This document shows, piece by piece, positions 24,952-37,549 of a stretch of 64,000 nt of DNA. A program made the translations under genes and the position numbers. Each line of letters starts with the position of its first letter. Position 1 is the first letter of the stretch. The DNA comes from Camarhynchus parvulus. Its lineage: Eukaryota; Chordata; Aves; Passeriformes; Thraupidae. The DNA lies in contig NC_044572.1 in assembly GCF_901933205.1 (NCBI RefSeq), forward strand, positions 33,541,001 through 33,605,000, read 5' to 3'. Under the pieces are notes generated by a model. It was not told the DNA's origin, made no database searches, and saw only the letters and a program-made list of their open reading frames with translations.

Positions 24952-27900
24952 TTAGGAAAGCCCCTTTGAAATGTAAGTATCAGATTTTGGGGGATGTTTC
25001 GTGCACTTTGTTTGTTTTCATAGTGGATCAGCACAGTGTCATTTAACTTGCACTCTGTCCCAAATACAGAATTGTCAGACTTTTTTCACTTGTCAGAAAA
25101 AATCTACTTTTTGGTTTTTATGATGATGAGCAAAAGAAGGTGTACAAAATACATTTCACTGAAAATAATAAAATAGTCAGGAAGGAGAGAGAGCCTGTCA
25201 GATTGCTTGAAACATATCCATTTCTGGAATAGTAATACAGAAACTGAGGTAAAAATAGAAGAAGAGACCAATAGGCCAGGCTGAATGAGCTGGGCAGAGA
25301 CAGCAGAAGTGCTCAGCAGACACGACACTGCTCTCATCAACCTGGCCCAGAAGGAATATTTGCTATTAGATGTAGACTCCTGCATAAAACATGGTGGTAA
25401 TGATTGCTCTGAACTGGCTCCTTCTTGTGAAGAGAGAATGGCACTGACAAGAAAAATGGGGCTATAAATATTATTTCAAGACCAGGAAGAGAGACCTTGA
25501 AGGGATGAGATACAGACTGAAGATATTTCCTCTCCTGTGGCAGGGAGAACTGTCATGAAGGTTTCCACATTCAAATTGTTGTTGACTGCACGGAGAAGTG
25601 ATGATCTTTAATGACTACAGTGATATTTATTGAAGGAGAAATCTACTCTGTGCAGTGTGCCAGTTCTGAAGAAAGTAACTGATGACAGATAGGAGCCGGG
25701 AAAAAAATAATTAAGGAAAGAAAGACACCTTTCAACTGCATGAAAGGAATTCTTGAATTGCTTCAAGTATTCTACCTAATTATCTGTAAATCTAGGTTCC
25801 CTTGCTGACATACAGGGCAAACCAAACAAGAAATGTTGTATAAATCTTAACATGGTTCCATGAAAATAATGATAATAAAAATAAAAATTCATTTAGAACT
25901 TCTGAAGGCCAATTGTTCTCAAGGTAGACCTGGTTTGTGCGACAGCTATCACCATAAATCCATGGGTTATCTGCTTTGTCCCAAGAATTGTATTCTTCAT
26001 TTGCTGAATTAGACTTCAGTGTACAAATGAGAGCATAGACAGGTAGTTTTCTATGAAAGTTAATTTTCTCTGCTATTATTATTTTGACTTAGTTGGCTTT
26101 CAGCAATTATTTATGCAGACCTATCTCTCTAACCTAATCAGTTTCAAGACATTTTTCTGCAGTACTCAACCTTGGGTGGCAAAAGAAAAGCCATTATTTT
26201 GAATGCTGCTTTATTGGACAACAATAACAAGCGTGTAGGGAATAATTGCTTAATCTTGTTTTGGTTTTAAGATATGAACCGCAGCAGGCTGGACTGGACC
26301 AAAGAAAGCAGCTGACATCTGTTCACAGGTCCTCAGGCTACGTTTGCTTGATCTTTCTTTATCACAGTGCCTTGATCTAAGAACAAGGAGTGCTGTGTGC
26401 AGCTGGAGGATGGAAACACTGTGATGTTTTTTACTTTGTTCATTGATCTGAACACTGCTGTACACAGATCTGAAGGGTTCCGGTGTGTTTCACAAATCCC
26501 ACTGAAATCTACTCTCATTTATTCTCTTATTTAGCTATTTATTGTTGCCCTTTTTATCCCCAAGGGCCTGGACATGACACACAGGTTCACACTAGGGTTT
26601 TTCAAACACTGTGTCTCTGTGGTTAGGTTAATAAAGAGATGGTCAGCTAGTAGCCTGCTTTTACATTATTTTTTTCTTTCTAAAAATAAAGTTGTGCCTG
26701 ATGTTTATTTATAAAGCTGGTAGAACAGACTGAGAGTAATTCCAGTTTCTGCAAGTGGAAATTGGAATGCATTATTACTGGGCACTAAATGTTCAGATGC
26801 TTTTCTGAGGTCCTTAAATCTATTTCATTTCCATGTTGACAGAGATATTAGACAGCTGTTGGAAAATCTGTCCTTTCTTTCAGTGCTACAAGAAAGCTTT
26901 CCATTTAACTGCCAGGGTTCAATAAAGCTCTTTAATGTACTAATCAGTGTTGAGTGAAGTGTAGGAGAGAATAAGAAAGAATTCTTTCACTTCAATTTTT
27001 GTGTGAAATTTCGTCAGCTTTTTCAGCCTACCAGTGTCACTCCTGGCCATGTTCATGATGGCCTGGAGGGCTGAAGCACATTTTCTGGTTGGTTTCCCAA
27101 GGGCTGGGAAGCAGTGGGTCTGTTGGTGGCAGATGCAGCAAGGTCTGTGAGAGGTTTTGCTCTCTGCAGGCTTTCCAGGATGGAGAGGGAAAGTCTCCCC
27201 ACTCTGCCCTCGGGGAGGAAAGGGCTATCCAACCTTCTTCCTTCCAGACACGCTTTGGGGACTGAGCAACTACAGTGCAGGCTTTTTTCTCAAAGTGATT
27301 TGAAGTCTCGTGCTTTTCCATGGTGTGAACAGCATCCTAGAAGAGATTGCCTTGTGGCCATCTCCTCTCTCAGTTGCAATCAAGCGACATCACTATGGAA
27401 ACCACTTGCATGGAAGAATAACATTAGGGAAGGCAGTCTGTGTTGTTAGCTCTCTTTGATGCAATATGTATCTTAGTCTTTTCTCCCAAAAGTGGAATTA
27501 GTGTCTGGCTCTGTTCTTTATGGGAGCTCTTCCATCCCAGCTGTTTTGCTTCCCTACTTCCCCAGGCCATTCTTTCCTGACACCTGATTTTTCTTTCTCC
27601 TCGGTGTGCTCTCTGAGAGCGTCGCTCCCTGGGCATTTCACACCACCAGCTCTGCTCTCCCTATCTGCTCCCACCCTCTCCAGCCTCCAAGCTGTGTTGA
27701 CAAGATCCAGGCACACTGATGGCTTTGACCTTAAAAAAACCCAGCCCTCCTCTCCTTTTCTTCTTCTTCTTATGGCAGAGGGGGATGAGCAAGTGGGGCA
27801 TCTCAGTGATGTCCTCTACCTTCTTCCCAGCTGCTTCATTGCAACTTCAGGGTTGTCTGAAGACAACAGTATCCAGGTGACTACAAGAGTAGCTGCAGAG

Positions 27901-30900
27901 AAGGATCTGCCTTCATCTGAGCTCTGAGGCCAGGTTTTTTGCAAGAACTGTGAAGGCATATGCAGTTCCTGCCTCCCAAGGCATGGAGCTGTTGTAGGGA
28001 AGTGCTATTGCAGGTATACACGTGTCTGTCACAGGACATGGCTAAAGTAGTTTCCTGTGAGACGCAGCTCTGATGTAGCATTCAGCAGGCCAGTACCTCA
28101 GAGGAGGGCATATTTTCTCTCTCTTCAATTACCAGTTGATGCTTAAGTTTTGGTTTTTGTCTTTTTTTTTCGCTTTTTCACATTCCTCATATAAAAAGTT
28201 TTTTGAACGTAGCATTTTTTACACTTCTCAGTGGCCTACTTTAGATATAATAGTGCATTGTATGTGCTTTTAGGTACTTTAACAATGGAGCCCCCTTTCT
28301 TTCCTGGAAAATAAGCAACTATTCAGAAATACATGGCTGAAAAAATCATTGGTGGTGATTACTGAGAAGCAGAGGACTGACTGCCTGGGTTCTCTCCCAA
28401 CCTTCAGGCCTCAGCAATCCATTACATAGATCCAAGACTCTATGTCTCTGGTTAGTTATTTGTAAAGTATATATCTTTTCCTTAAGAAAGGAGTGAGAGG
28501 GTGTACAGCTCCAGACTCCATGTATGCTGGGCTGTAGATCAGTGTGAAGTATTATTGTAACTACCAAATGTTAAATGCTGTCCTTTTTTGGCATGCAATT
28601 TCATAAGTTCAAAAAGAATGTATATAGGTATTTTATAATTTTCCAGTGGGGTGTTTGGCCCTCAAAATAGTAATATAAAGCAGCATGCAAGAAGAAAGAA
28701 ATATTTTCTGCTGGTGTAGGCAGTAAGCACATGAGCACTCTGGCATGGGTGTAAATGCTGTGCAATTGTTTGCTATTGAAGTTTTAAAATCGATTTTCCA
28801 ATAGCTTTAAATACTTGAATAAAACCTTATAATAGGTTGGGCAATCATTTTAGCTTTTATAACATAATGGGAATTCAGACACATGGTTATGCTAAAATCT
28901 TTCCCGCTTGCATACCTCTTACACAGATTACAAAGAAAATGTGTTATAGACAATAAAATCTAGGGGGGGGAGACTTGTCATCCCTTTTCCCTAATGCCAT
29001 TAAGCACAGAGACAGTGACGCTGGCCATTGCTTTGTAAAGGAAAAACAACAAGTTTACAGTTCCTCATTTCCCATGGCAAACAGATTGCTTATTTTAATT
29101 TTGAAAATAAAACGATGGAGGCGATGTGGGTCTGTAAATAAGAGTGTGCATCTCAATTTTCTGCAAATGCTTAAGTGGTTTACATCTGTTTCCTCCCAGT
29201 TGTATTTCTCAAACATGAATTTCCATTTTAAAAAGAGTCATAAAATCACTACTGTTTCTCTGTGGATCTATTAGCAATAAAATAGCCTACAGAGGTTTGC
29301 ACAGCCATGGAAAATGTACAGTGATAATAGGCTGTCCTGCTGTTACATGGCTTATGCAAACTTTACATTTATCACTGCGGAACCATCTATCCGCAGGGTT
29401 GGAGTACAGCAAACAACTGAATAAAAAAGACCAAAAGAAGGAAGATGATACAGGAAGCTCTATATACACATCATTAATCAGACATGATGAATTCCCAAAC
29501 TTGAATATATGTTTTCTCAGAGCCAACCAAGAGAAAAAAAATGCTGATCACAACATGAAATGTAAAACTTTACATAAAATTAATCTCCTGCAAACTCATT
29601 CTGCATTAAAGGACAGAGAGACAAAGAGAAAGAGAGAGGGGGAGCATTCATTATCATATCTGTCTTAACTTTCATTTGTAGCACTCCTGTTATCCAAAGA
29701 CTAGCATCTCATGGAAAAAAAATCTTGCAGTCTGATAGTAGAGCCATTCCACAATTAGCACAAGTCAAAGCATCGGGAGTGTGAAAAGGCAGGAACTGCA
29801 GCCAGGCCCAGAAGGATCTCTAAGCCTCCCACCAAGATCAGAAAAGCACTTTCCATTAGCCAGCCATGAAGCCACTGCTGTCTCAGTTTGACATCTGCAG
29901 CAGAATAGGGATTTACAGCCAGTTTAACTTCAGCAGAAGGTGGCCCCTGGTCACCTAAGTTCAAAAAAAAAAAAGCTAGAAGTAGCAACACCAGAATTAT
30001 AAGTGAAGGTTTTCAGAGATTTGCCACCAGAGAATAGAAGCTTCACACTTTTCTAGTTTCTGCTTGGCCCTGGGTGGGCTGCAGCTGGAAGCCCTTGGCA
30101 ATCCCTGGCATCCTGACCACAGTGTCCATTTGCTAGCTGTGCCTGCAGGGATCACCAAGGAGAGTGGCTGGGTAAACTCTGTTTTCCAGTTTGTGACTGG
30201 TTAGCATCTTCCACAGGAACAGTGGGCTGCAGCTGCTGCAGGAGAAGAATGCATAGATTAATCTCTCACCAGAAAGCTTCACTGGGCTGTTCCTTGTTTG
30301 CTTCAGTCTAAAATAAATATTTATCAGGATAAAAGCACCTGGCTGTTCCTTATAGATGGCAGAAAGCAACAGTAATACTACTGGATGCTTATTAGCTGAA
30401 GGGTAATTGCAATCGGAGAACAAAAAGGGGAAGAGGGGACAAATAAAAGGGGTAGAAATGTGGTTTCTAGAGGAGTCAGGAAGACTGGTGAGAAATAAAG
30501 CCACTCCCCACTTGTATGGATTCCTGCCACTATGTGAGCTGCTATCTTTACAGCATGAAAGTCAGAAAAGCACCCAGTCCAGGCACACAACATTAATCTG
30601 GCTACCTAAACAGAGTAAAAAGGTGAATGAAGAGTAATGATTCCTCAAGAGAAACATAAGATATATATGAGCTCAGAAAGAGCAATGACTTTTTGTACAT
30701 TACTTTGGAGTCAAAAGCAAATTGACAAAAGTTCCTTTTTGAAGGTCTATGTGCTAGCTTTTGTATAAATGCATCATCTTTTTCTTTCATCACGAGAAGA
30801 ATGACAGCAGCTTTTATTGCTTGTAAACAGCATGCTGGAAAACATGGAACAGATCTACTGCTGTGGAGTCATAGTTTCATGAAAGTACCTCAGTGGATAA

Positions 30901-33685
30901 ATTTGGTACTATGAGACCTTTTCCGTGCTTTGGTGGTTTTGGCTGAATGTAAGCATGGTTGTAAATTTCAGTTTTGTGAGCAGGAGCTTGGCTATTGACT
31001 CTTTTAGGAGAGATGAGCAAGTCTCAGTGATAATAAAATACTTCCATATTTCAAGACCAGTAAAATATCCTCAAACAATCCCATCACACAGAAAGAAGCT
31101 ACTTTTCTCTGCTCTGTCAGATGATACACTGGTATTTTTTGTGTGGCTTTAAATATCTTGAAGGTTTGTTTCTTCAGCTAACTCTTCTGTTGGGGTCAAT
31201 GCACAGTGTGGTTGCTTGGTTATCTCTGGGTATAATTATTGCCCAATGATTTTTAGAGGCAGAGTTACTGAGTGCTACAGTGCTATGGCAGTCCTGACAG
31301 TCTGCAGTCCTCCAGTCTCTTCCTGGAGATGACCTTCCTGGGAGGATATTTTTGCTCTGGTGAAGAAGTTTTGACACTTGAAATTATTATAGGAGAATCC
31401 TTTCTAAGGCTGGTAACCAAAAAAGGCAGACCTAAAGAGCAAAGCTGTGACTGATGCACTGAGTCAAGAAAGCAGTGGTTGCATGACATCTGTCATCAGA
31501 GCATCAACAAGTGCACAGGACAGTGTTGGTTCTCAGTACCCAGCAGTTTTTCATCTTGGACAAAGAGTAATGAGCAAGAGTTTAGCAAACACTTAGGGAG
31601 CACAGGACTGCTTTTCAGGTGAAAAAGCAGGGTTGTGGTCTTGGGCAACAGGATTTTTCCCATTGGCTGGCATAAGATTCCATACTTGACTGTCATTAAG
31701 GCTCACATACCTTGTTAACATGAGTGTTACAGTCTAACAACCCTCCACAGTTTCAGCTGGGCGAAAGACTGCACTCGGCACATTTCGAGCTTTTCTGTGC
31801 ATGGGCAGAAGATCTCCACAGCTCAGTCCAGAGGTGGCTGCAACTCACACACGGGCAAAATTATTCACAGTATGCCAGGGCCTGCAGATTCCTCAATGAG
31901 GAAGAGTCCCATGTGCCAGGAGGCACATCCCAAGAGTCCATGGATGGCTTTCTGCAAGAAGCAGAAAGAAGGGGAGAGATGAGCTGTAGGAAGCCCTAGT
32001 TCATGGCAATTGGCTTGATTCTCTTTATAACTAGTCTTAAAAGCTGATCTCACACTCCGAAGGGAACAGAAAAAGGGCCAAGATAAAAGATAAATGTCTA
32101 GGGTCTGTTAAGCAGCAAGAACTTTGGAAAACAGAGGAGGTGTGTGTGCTGTCTGTGGCTGACACTGAAGGCTGCAGATTTATCCATGTGAAGAGAATCT
32201 CAGCCAAAGAATGCTCCGATTGTTTTAACGTGACTGGAACTGACAGGGGCAGTTCACCTCCCGAGCCCAGGTGACCCAAGTAAAGACCTGTCCGAGCTCT
32301 TAAGATGGGCCTGGCTGCAGAATGGCCCATGGAGACTCACCCTCCACCACAGTGGTGAGGAGGAGCTGGTGGGTGCACATGGCCCGTGGAGGATCACCAC
32401 TCAGAGACATGAGATATTCAACTGGTGACCAGGCCCTGAAATAAAATAATTTCTAAAGAGCATCTTTTTTTTTCCCTTGTTTTTATCTGTTCCAGCTTCC
32501 AGTCTCAAGACTGGCAGCCTGATTTGTTGCTGAAATCTGCTTTTTAAGGCTATCTCATAGCAAACCTTTGGAAGGGCTGCAGAAGGGAAGAAAATCCTGG
32601 CATAAGCACCTTCTTTAGAGTAATTTAAAACAGCGAAAATATGTTACTGCTACTCAACCTAGTTAAAACCCCAAAACTCAATGAACTCCTGCAGCTCCTA
32701 CTGACAGCAGCTCGCTAACATCATCACTGATATGAACCTTAGGACAACACTCTCTTTGTTGATGGCACCCCATAAATAATATTCCTACTCATTACTGAAA
32801 CCTGAAAAAACTCCAAGGAGAGAAATGTTATGTGCCTGAATATAACAATATATGAAAGCTAATGCTCCTATTTTTTTCCTCATACTGCACAGTATATTGA
32901 AAAGACCCAATATATGCTGTAAGTGAGGATACCTATAATTTCTTTTCTCCAGGAATCTTCACAGTTTCTAGATGTATTGAATGCCATAGAGGGAAGCAAC
33001 AAGTTTAAAAAACAATTAGTAGGACATGTGGTGCTCATTCTTGGCTGAAACTGCACATTCTCATCTGCCTGAAAATACTCAGCAGTCATTCATGAAAAAT
33101 GTTTTTGAACTAATGAGCTATATTTGCATTCCCCTTAGAAAGGATTCAGAATTTTTCATCTACAGTGTGCCATGAAAAATGGATGTGTTTTTCACAGAGG
33201 TAATTTGAACATAAACCACCGCATCGATGGGAAGACAACCTTTGCAGAAACTTTTTAACTTAGCACATTCCATTTGTTTTCACTGGGGAAGGTCAAACTT
33301 ATGTGAGAGATGTAAATTTCATCCACAAACCTAGGTGCTGATGAGATTTGTTTTTGTAGATAATCTGCAGCAGAGAAATTTTTCATAATGTCACCACAAA
33401 ATAAATTAAAATGTTCATCTTCATATGGCTGGTTCCATTGCATTAAAATAAATGTTGCAAGCTCATTTAATTAGTATAGTTAGGAATGTCTCTTCCCTGC
33501 TTCACTGACTCTCCAAATCACAAGTTAATTTGTCAAAATCAGACCATTGTTTTTCCTTCATTCTTCATTACTGAAAAGACAGCCCTATTTAAATAAATGT
33601 TTATGCTACAGAGAGCAGAGCAGTGAACAACCCCAAATATTTTTCTAAGCACATGTTGGAAAAGTTTGGGCTGCAAAGAGCTGGA
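24952..33685. other. Noncoding stretch, no gene recognised
   Basis: No gene is supported. Several overlapping open frames at 27040-27930 reflect a locally G+C-richer, pyrimidine-biased segment and show no domain. A purine-rich GA tract lies at 29610-29643. The block 32190-32430 is more GC-rich than its surroundings and may be an old, unrecognised interspersed repeat. The open frame at 31724-31999 (91 codons) has no homology that I recognise. Confidence 0.5.
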
Positions 33686-33719
33686 GCGTGCGTGTGCATG
33701 TGCGTGTGTGTGTGTGTGT
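33686..33719. repeat. GT-rich microsatellite
   Basis: The tract begins as imperfect GCGTGCGTGTGCATGTGCG and becomes a perfect (GT)n run of about 8 units on the right. CG and CA interruptions on the left suggest an ageing repeat. Confidence 0.9.
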
Positions 33720-36700
33720 TGTTATTGGATATTTGACTTGCTGGAAAGGTACAAAATTGAGCAGTCTGCTGTAACTGATGAGGTAGCACACACCATCTCT
33801 CATGCCAGCGGCTACATGCACTTGGAAGCAGTTTTCTCCTATGTTTTCAAAGACAAATGATGACAAAAGATACAATCTCTATAAATTACCCTAATCAAAT
33901 AATTCTCTTCAAGAACTCTTGGTTAATCAATTAGTCAGTGCTTGCAGTTCTTATGAATATCACTTCAGAGCCTCCCATAGCGTTGTTCTCCTCCAACACC
34001 AAATATTTCGAGCATTTTATTAGAGAACAAAGAAAAGAGTAAAAACAAAATCCAGCAGATGAAACCAACAACTTATATAGCAAATAGGCAGAGAACTTCT
34101 GCAACCATATGGAGTCCATTAACATAAAGTGAACTTTACAGGTATGGCTGAGGTATCAGTTACTTTGTTTGATTGGCTCAGTTGTTATTTATCCCAAGGT
34201 CTTTTTTGGAGGTCACCTGCCACAAATGAATGGAAAAGGCCAGCAGACCATCATCTGAGCCCCATACTAATGCTTTTTATACACTACATGCCTCAGGCAC
34301 AGCTTCTGTGGCACATACTGCAGTGCTATTCTTTAGCCTTTTCCAAGAAACTTTCAACTTCCACACAAAAGCTTTTACATCTCAGCACTATATTGCTTCT
34401 AACTGAGAGGATGAAAAACAATAGAAGACTCCTGTGATTTTCCTTATCAGGAGGTTTTTTGCTTTATCTGGCTTTGGGTTCAGGTTTTTTCTGCTTTGGG
34501 GTAGGGATTCTTGCTGTTGATCTGTCTTCTCTAATTTCTTTGTGTAAGTTGTCTGGAAAAGGGCAAATCCTGATTCTCCCCTCTAGGTTCCTTGGCTTGG
34601 CAGCCTTTTAAAATGTCATTCAAAATCTGTATCTAATGTGAGCTTTATAACACCGTGAGGGGGATCAACTCTATTTTCATTTTCAAGAGCTTCAGGATGA
34701 ACCTTGTTTCATTAATAAATCATGTCATTAACAGAGAAATTTAATTGCAGTGATACTTCATGAATTCACAGTAAAAGCATGCTGTATATTAGTTGTTGGC
34801 ATATTGACTTCCAGACATAGAAACTCATGTGAGCTGTGAAAAATTGACAAGTACAACTGCTAGGAAAACCCTTCCAAGATCACCAAAGCAGCTGAAGATA
34901 GAGTGATACATTGAGACCACTTGTTCAAAGCAAGACAGGAGCTGGGCTACATCTTTTAAGGAATGCCAGTGATGCCATTTTCTTACATGACCTCTACTTC
35001 ACCTCCCTATTTCCATTTGTAGCAGACACAAGCATCCCAGAATAGGAAGAGCAGCTGTCATTAGGAGCTTTGGCTGGCCCAGGTTTCTTCAGGCCACAGG
35101 TCATGTCCCAAGGCTGGATCAGCTCTGTAGCAGGACAGCTTTGCCCTGTGTCTGAGAGGAGGGAGGGAAGGGGGTTCTGTCATGCCCCAGGGCTGGGGCA
35201 TCTCTGTTCCCATAATGGACTTCCCTCTTTTGAGGCAGACTGGAGATCTCACTAGGAGCAGAGTGGTCTCTGTAGCCAGTCTGTCACTTTATGGAAGTGC
35301 TGTTCTGCTGGTTGCATCCCTTTCCCACTAGCTCCACAGAAATCCCCATGTGTATCCAACATTCCAAATGTCCTCTAAAACTTCATATGCACTCCTAGCA
35401 AGGGACTGTGAAGGAGAAATGAACAGTTCCTAGCTTCAGGGTGGATTGGTGTCCATGAAATCCCTTGACTCTTGAGATTAGACAGAAGGGAAGACAAAAA
35501 GCTACGTTAGCAATTTGCCCCATACACCCACAGCATCAGGAATAGGGGCCTTACATCTTCCCCCTGACACATGGAGAGTAGACATACCCTCTGGGTACCC
35601 TCTGGGGGGGATGAATCCTTGACAAGAGGCACAGATGTGCCTTGGGATCCTCTCACTCTACCATTAGTTGCCCAATAAGTTGATGAGGAATGTCCAGGTG
35701 AAGGAGACAAAAGCCTCCATGCCCTCCTTGGACCAGCTGAAGGCCATTTCCACTTGCTCAGTTCTCTGCAGGAGAGGCCTACAGGATGGTCTGAAATTCC
35801 TTCCTTTTTCTCATATATAGCCATTTGATACATGGCTCCTGTACCAGGTCAGCAGCAGCATAAGCCTAGGAGAATTCACTGTAAAAGAAAACAACAGTGG
35901 GTTTATTATTCTTTGACTGATTACCTTGTATAGGAAATTTTTTTTAAAGTACTGACCAAATGTGAATTCATGGGACCTGGTTCTCTTCAGCAAGTCAACT
36001 GCTGTAGATTGATGAAATCAGTAGGTTCCAATTTTAATAAAATATTTCAGTCAAAGAAGACATACAAATCTGTACATTCAAATAGCTCTTATACAGCTTA
36101 AGCACTGCCAACTCATGCCATTTCAGGTCTTTTCAGTTAAGACTCTGATTTTGGAATCAAGGGATTACTCAGGAATCAGCTTAAATCATTCCAACCCTCC
36201 CCTCTACCCCCAAATATCCAAAATAAAACTCTCCAGAAATAATCCTGTTGACTGCAGAAGAACATATGAACTGAGTTCATCTTAAAAATTGAGAACCCAA
36301 AAGACAAAGTCAAAATCTCTAGCAGTCATTTTTAGCAGTGATGATGCTGCCTTGTCTTGCTGCAACAAGAATCATGCCTGGAAAACGGGGGAGGCAAATT
36401 CCACCCACAGACCAGGGCTGTGAGGCTGGACCTGAGTCCATTTAGGGTAATGAAATAAAATTTGAATGTAATAAGACTTTTCACAGGGGAAGATTCATTC
36501 ACATGCTCATATCCAAAATCTCCTGTGCTTTTCCACCCACACTGAAGTTACAGATGGCATTTGTTCAACAGAAAGAAAATAGGAAGCATCTTCGATCAGG
36601 CAAACTAATCTGCTCCCCTCTTCTTCTCTTGGAAAGGAGCAAGCCAGAGAGCTTGGTTTTTGCTTCAGTGAGTGGATTGCATCAGAAACTCCAACAAGAA

Positions 36701-37321
36701 TTTTCTGAAGAGAAAAAACTTCCATGAGTCTTTTTTGTTGTCAGAGCCTTCAGGACTAAGCTATGCAAACAGATGCTGTATCACCATCCACAGACAGTGA
36801 AAGAGATGCAGTGGTTTCCTAAACAGACTTGTGCAATAAAAAATGACAGGAGGGAACACAAAGTATAACCCTGTGCTGCAGAAACCCATCTTGTCTTTTA
36901 AGAGCCTATATATGGTGATAACTCTCCTCTTGCTGTTATAAAAGTTCTCAGAACAATCCAATAATAATTTGTCATGTTCATAAATGTTGCAGATCAGAGA
37001 GGAGCAAGAAGGGTGTTTTCCCAGGGTTTTTAAGATTTTTGCTGAGACATCAGCCATACTTCTCCTTTACACAGAGGTGTCTGTGTCCCAAGGACTGATG
37101 GTAGCAGTTCTGATCAGTGAATTTCTCTCTCCTTTGCAAGTTGCATCTGGAGATCATGGTCTTTGAATATTTTCAAAGTGGAGAAACATACACCAGAATG
37201 GGGTGTTGTTCACAGGCACTCATGAAGAATTCATCAAGAGAACATTTGCAGAGATTTGTGCAGGCAGGACTGTGAAGAAATGTGATAAGCCTACAGAGTA
37301 GGTTACACTAATATTTATATT
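33720..37321. other. Noncoding stretch, no gene recognised
   Basis: No gene is supported. The AT-rich part at 34640-34830 resembles conserved noncoding DNA in texture, with long stretches free of simple repeats and several TTAAT and ATTAA words, but this cannot be shown without comparison. The segment 35050-35260 is G+C-richer and opens frames on both strands without any domain. Confidence 0.5.
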
Positions 37322-37549
37322 ATGCATTTAGTACTTGCATCAGCCTCTACAAAGATGCTGCAAACTTCTCCGAGTCTGACTCTGCTACTGTTCATCACAC
37401 CAAATGTTGCTGCTGCCTCTATATTCCTTTTTATTTGCTACGTGGGAGCCATCTCCTTTTGTTTGTGGAAAGCAGTGCTTTGTACCAAATGCTGCCTCAA
37501 GAAGAAAGCCAAGGCTGTACAAAAGGATCTTAGTAAACTGCTTCCCTAA
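37322..37549 (+). other. Unproven ORF with one membrane-like segment
   Basis: This 75-codon open frame is unlike the other short frames because its peptide has an ordered layout. There is a polar start, a hydrophobic stretch at residues 19-48 with the core ASIFLFICYVGAISFCLW, a cysteine cluster at residues 54-58 (CTKCC) and a lysine-rich tail ending DLSKLLP and a stop. That is the layout of the last exon of a single-pass membrane protein with possible palmitoylation sites. An AATAAA hexamer follows 72 bp after the stop, at 37622-37627. An acceptor-like TTATGCATTTAG precedes codon 4, but its pyrimidine tract is weak. I recognise no family and see no upstream exon. A chance open frame remains the more likely explanation. 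Confidence 0.15.

Noticed and set aside
27037..27927. Cluster of overlapping 70-135 codon frames on both strands
   Set aside because: Mutually overlapping frames in a G+C-richer, pyrimidine-biased segment, with no domain and no consistent splice structure.
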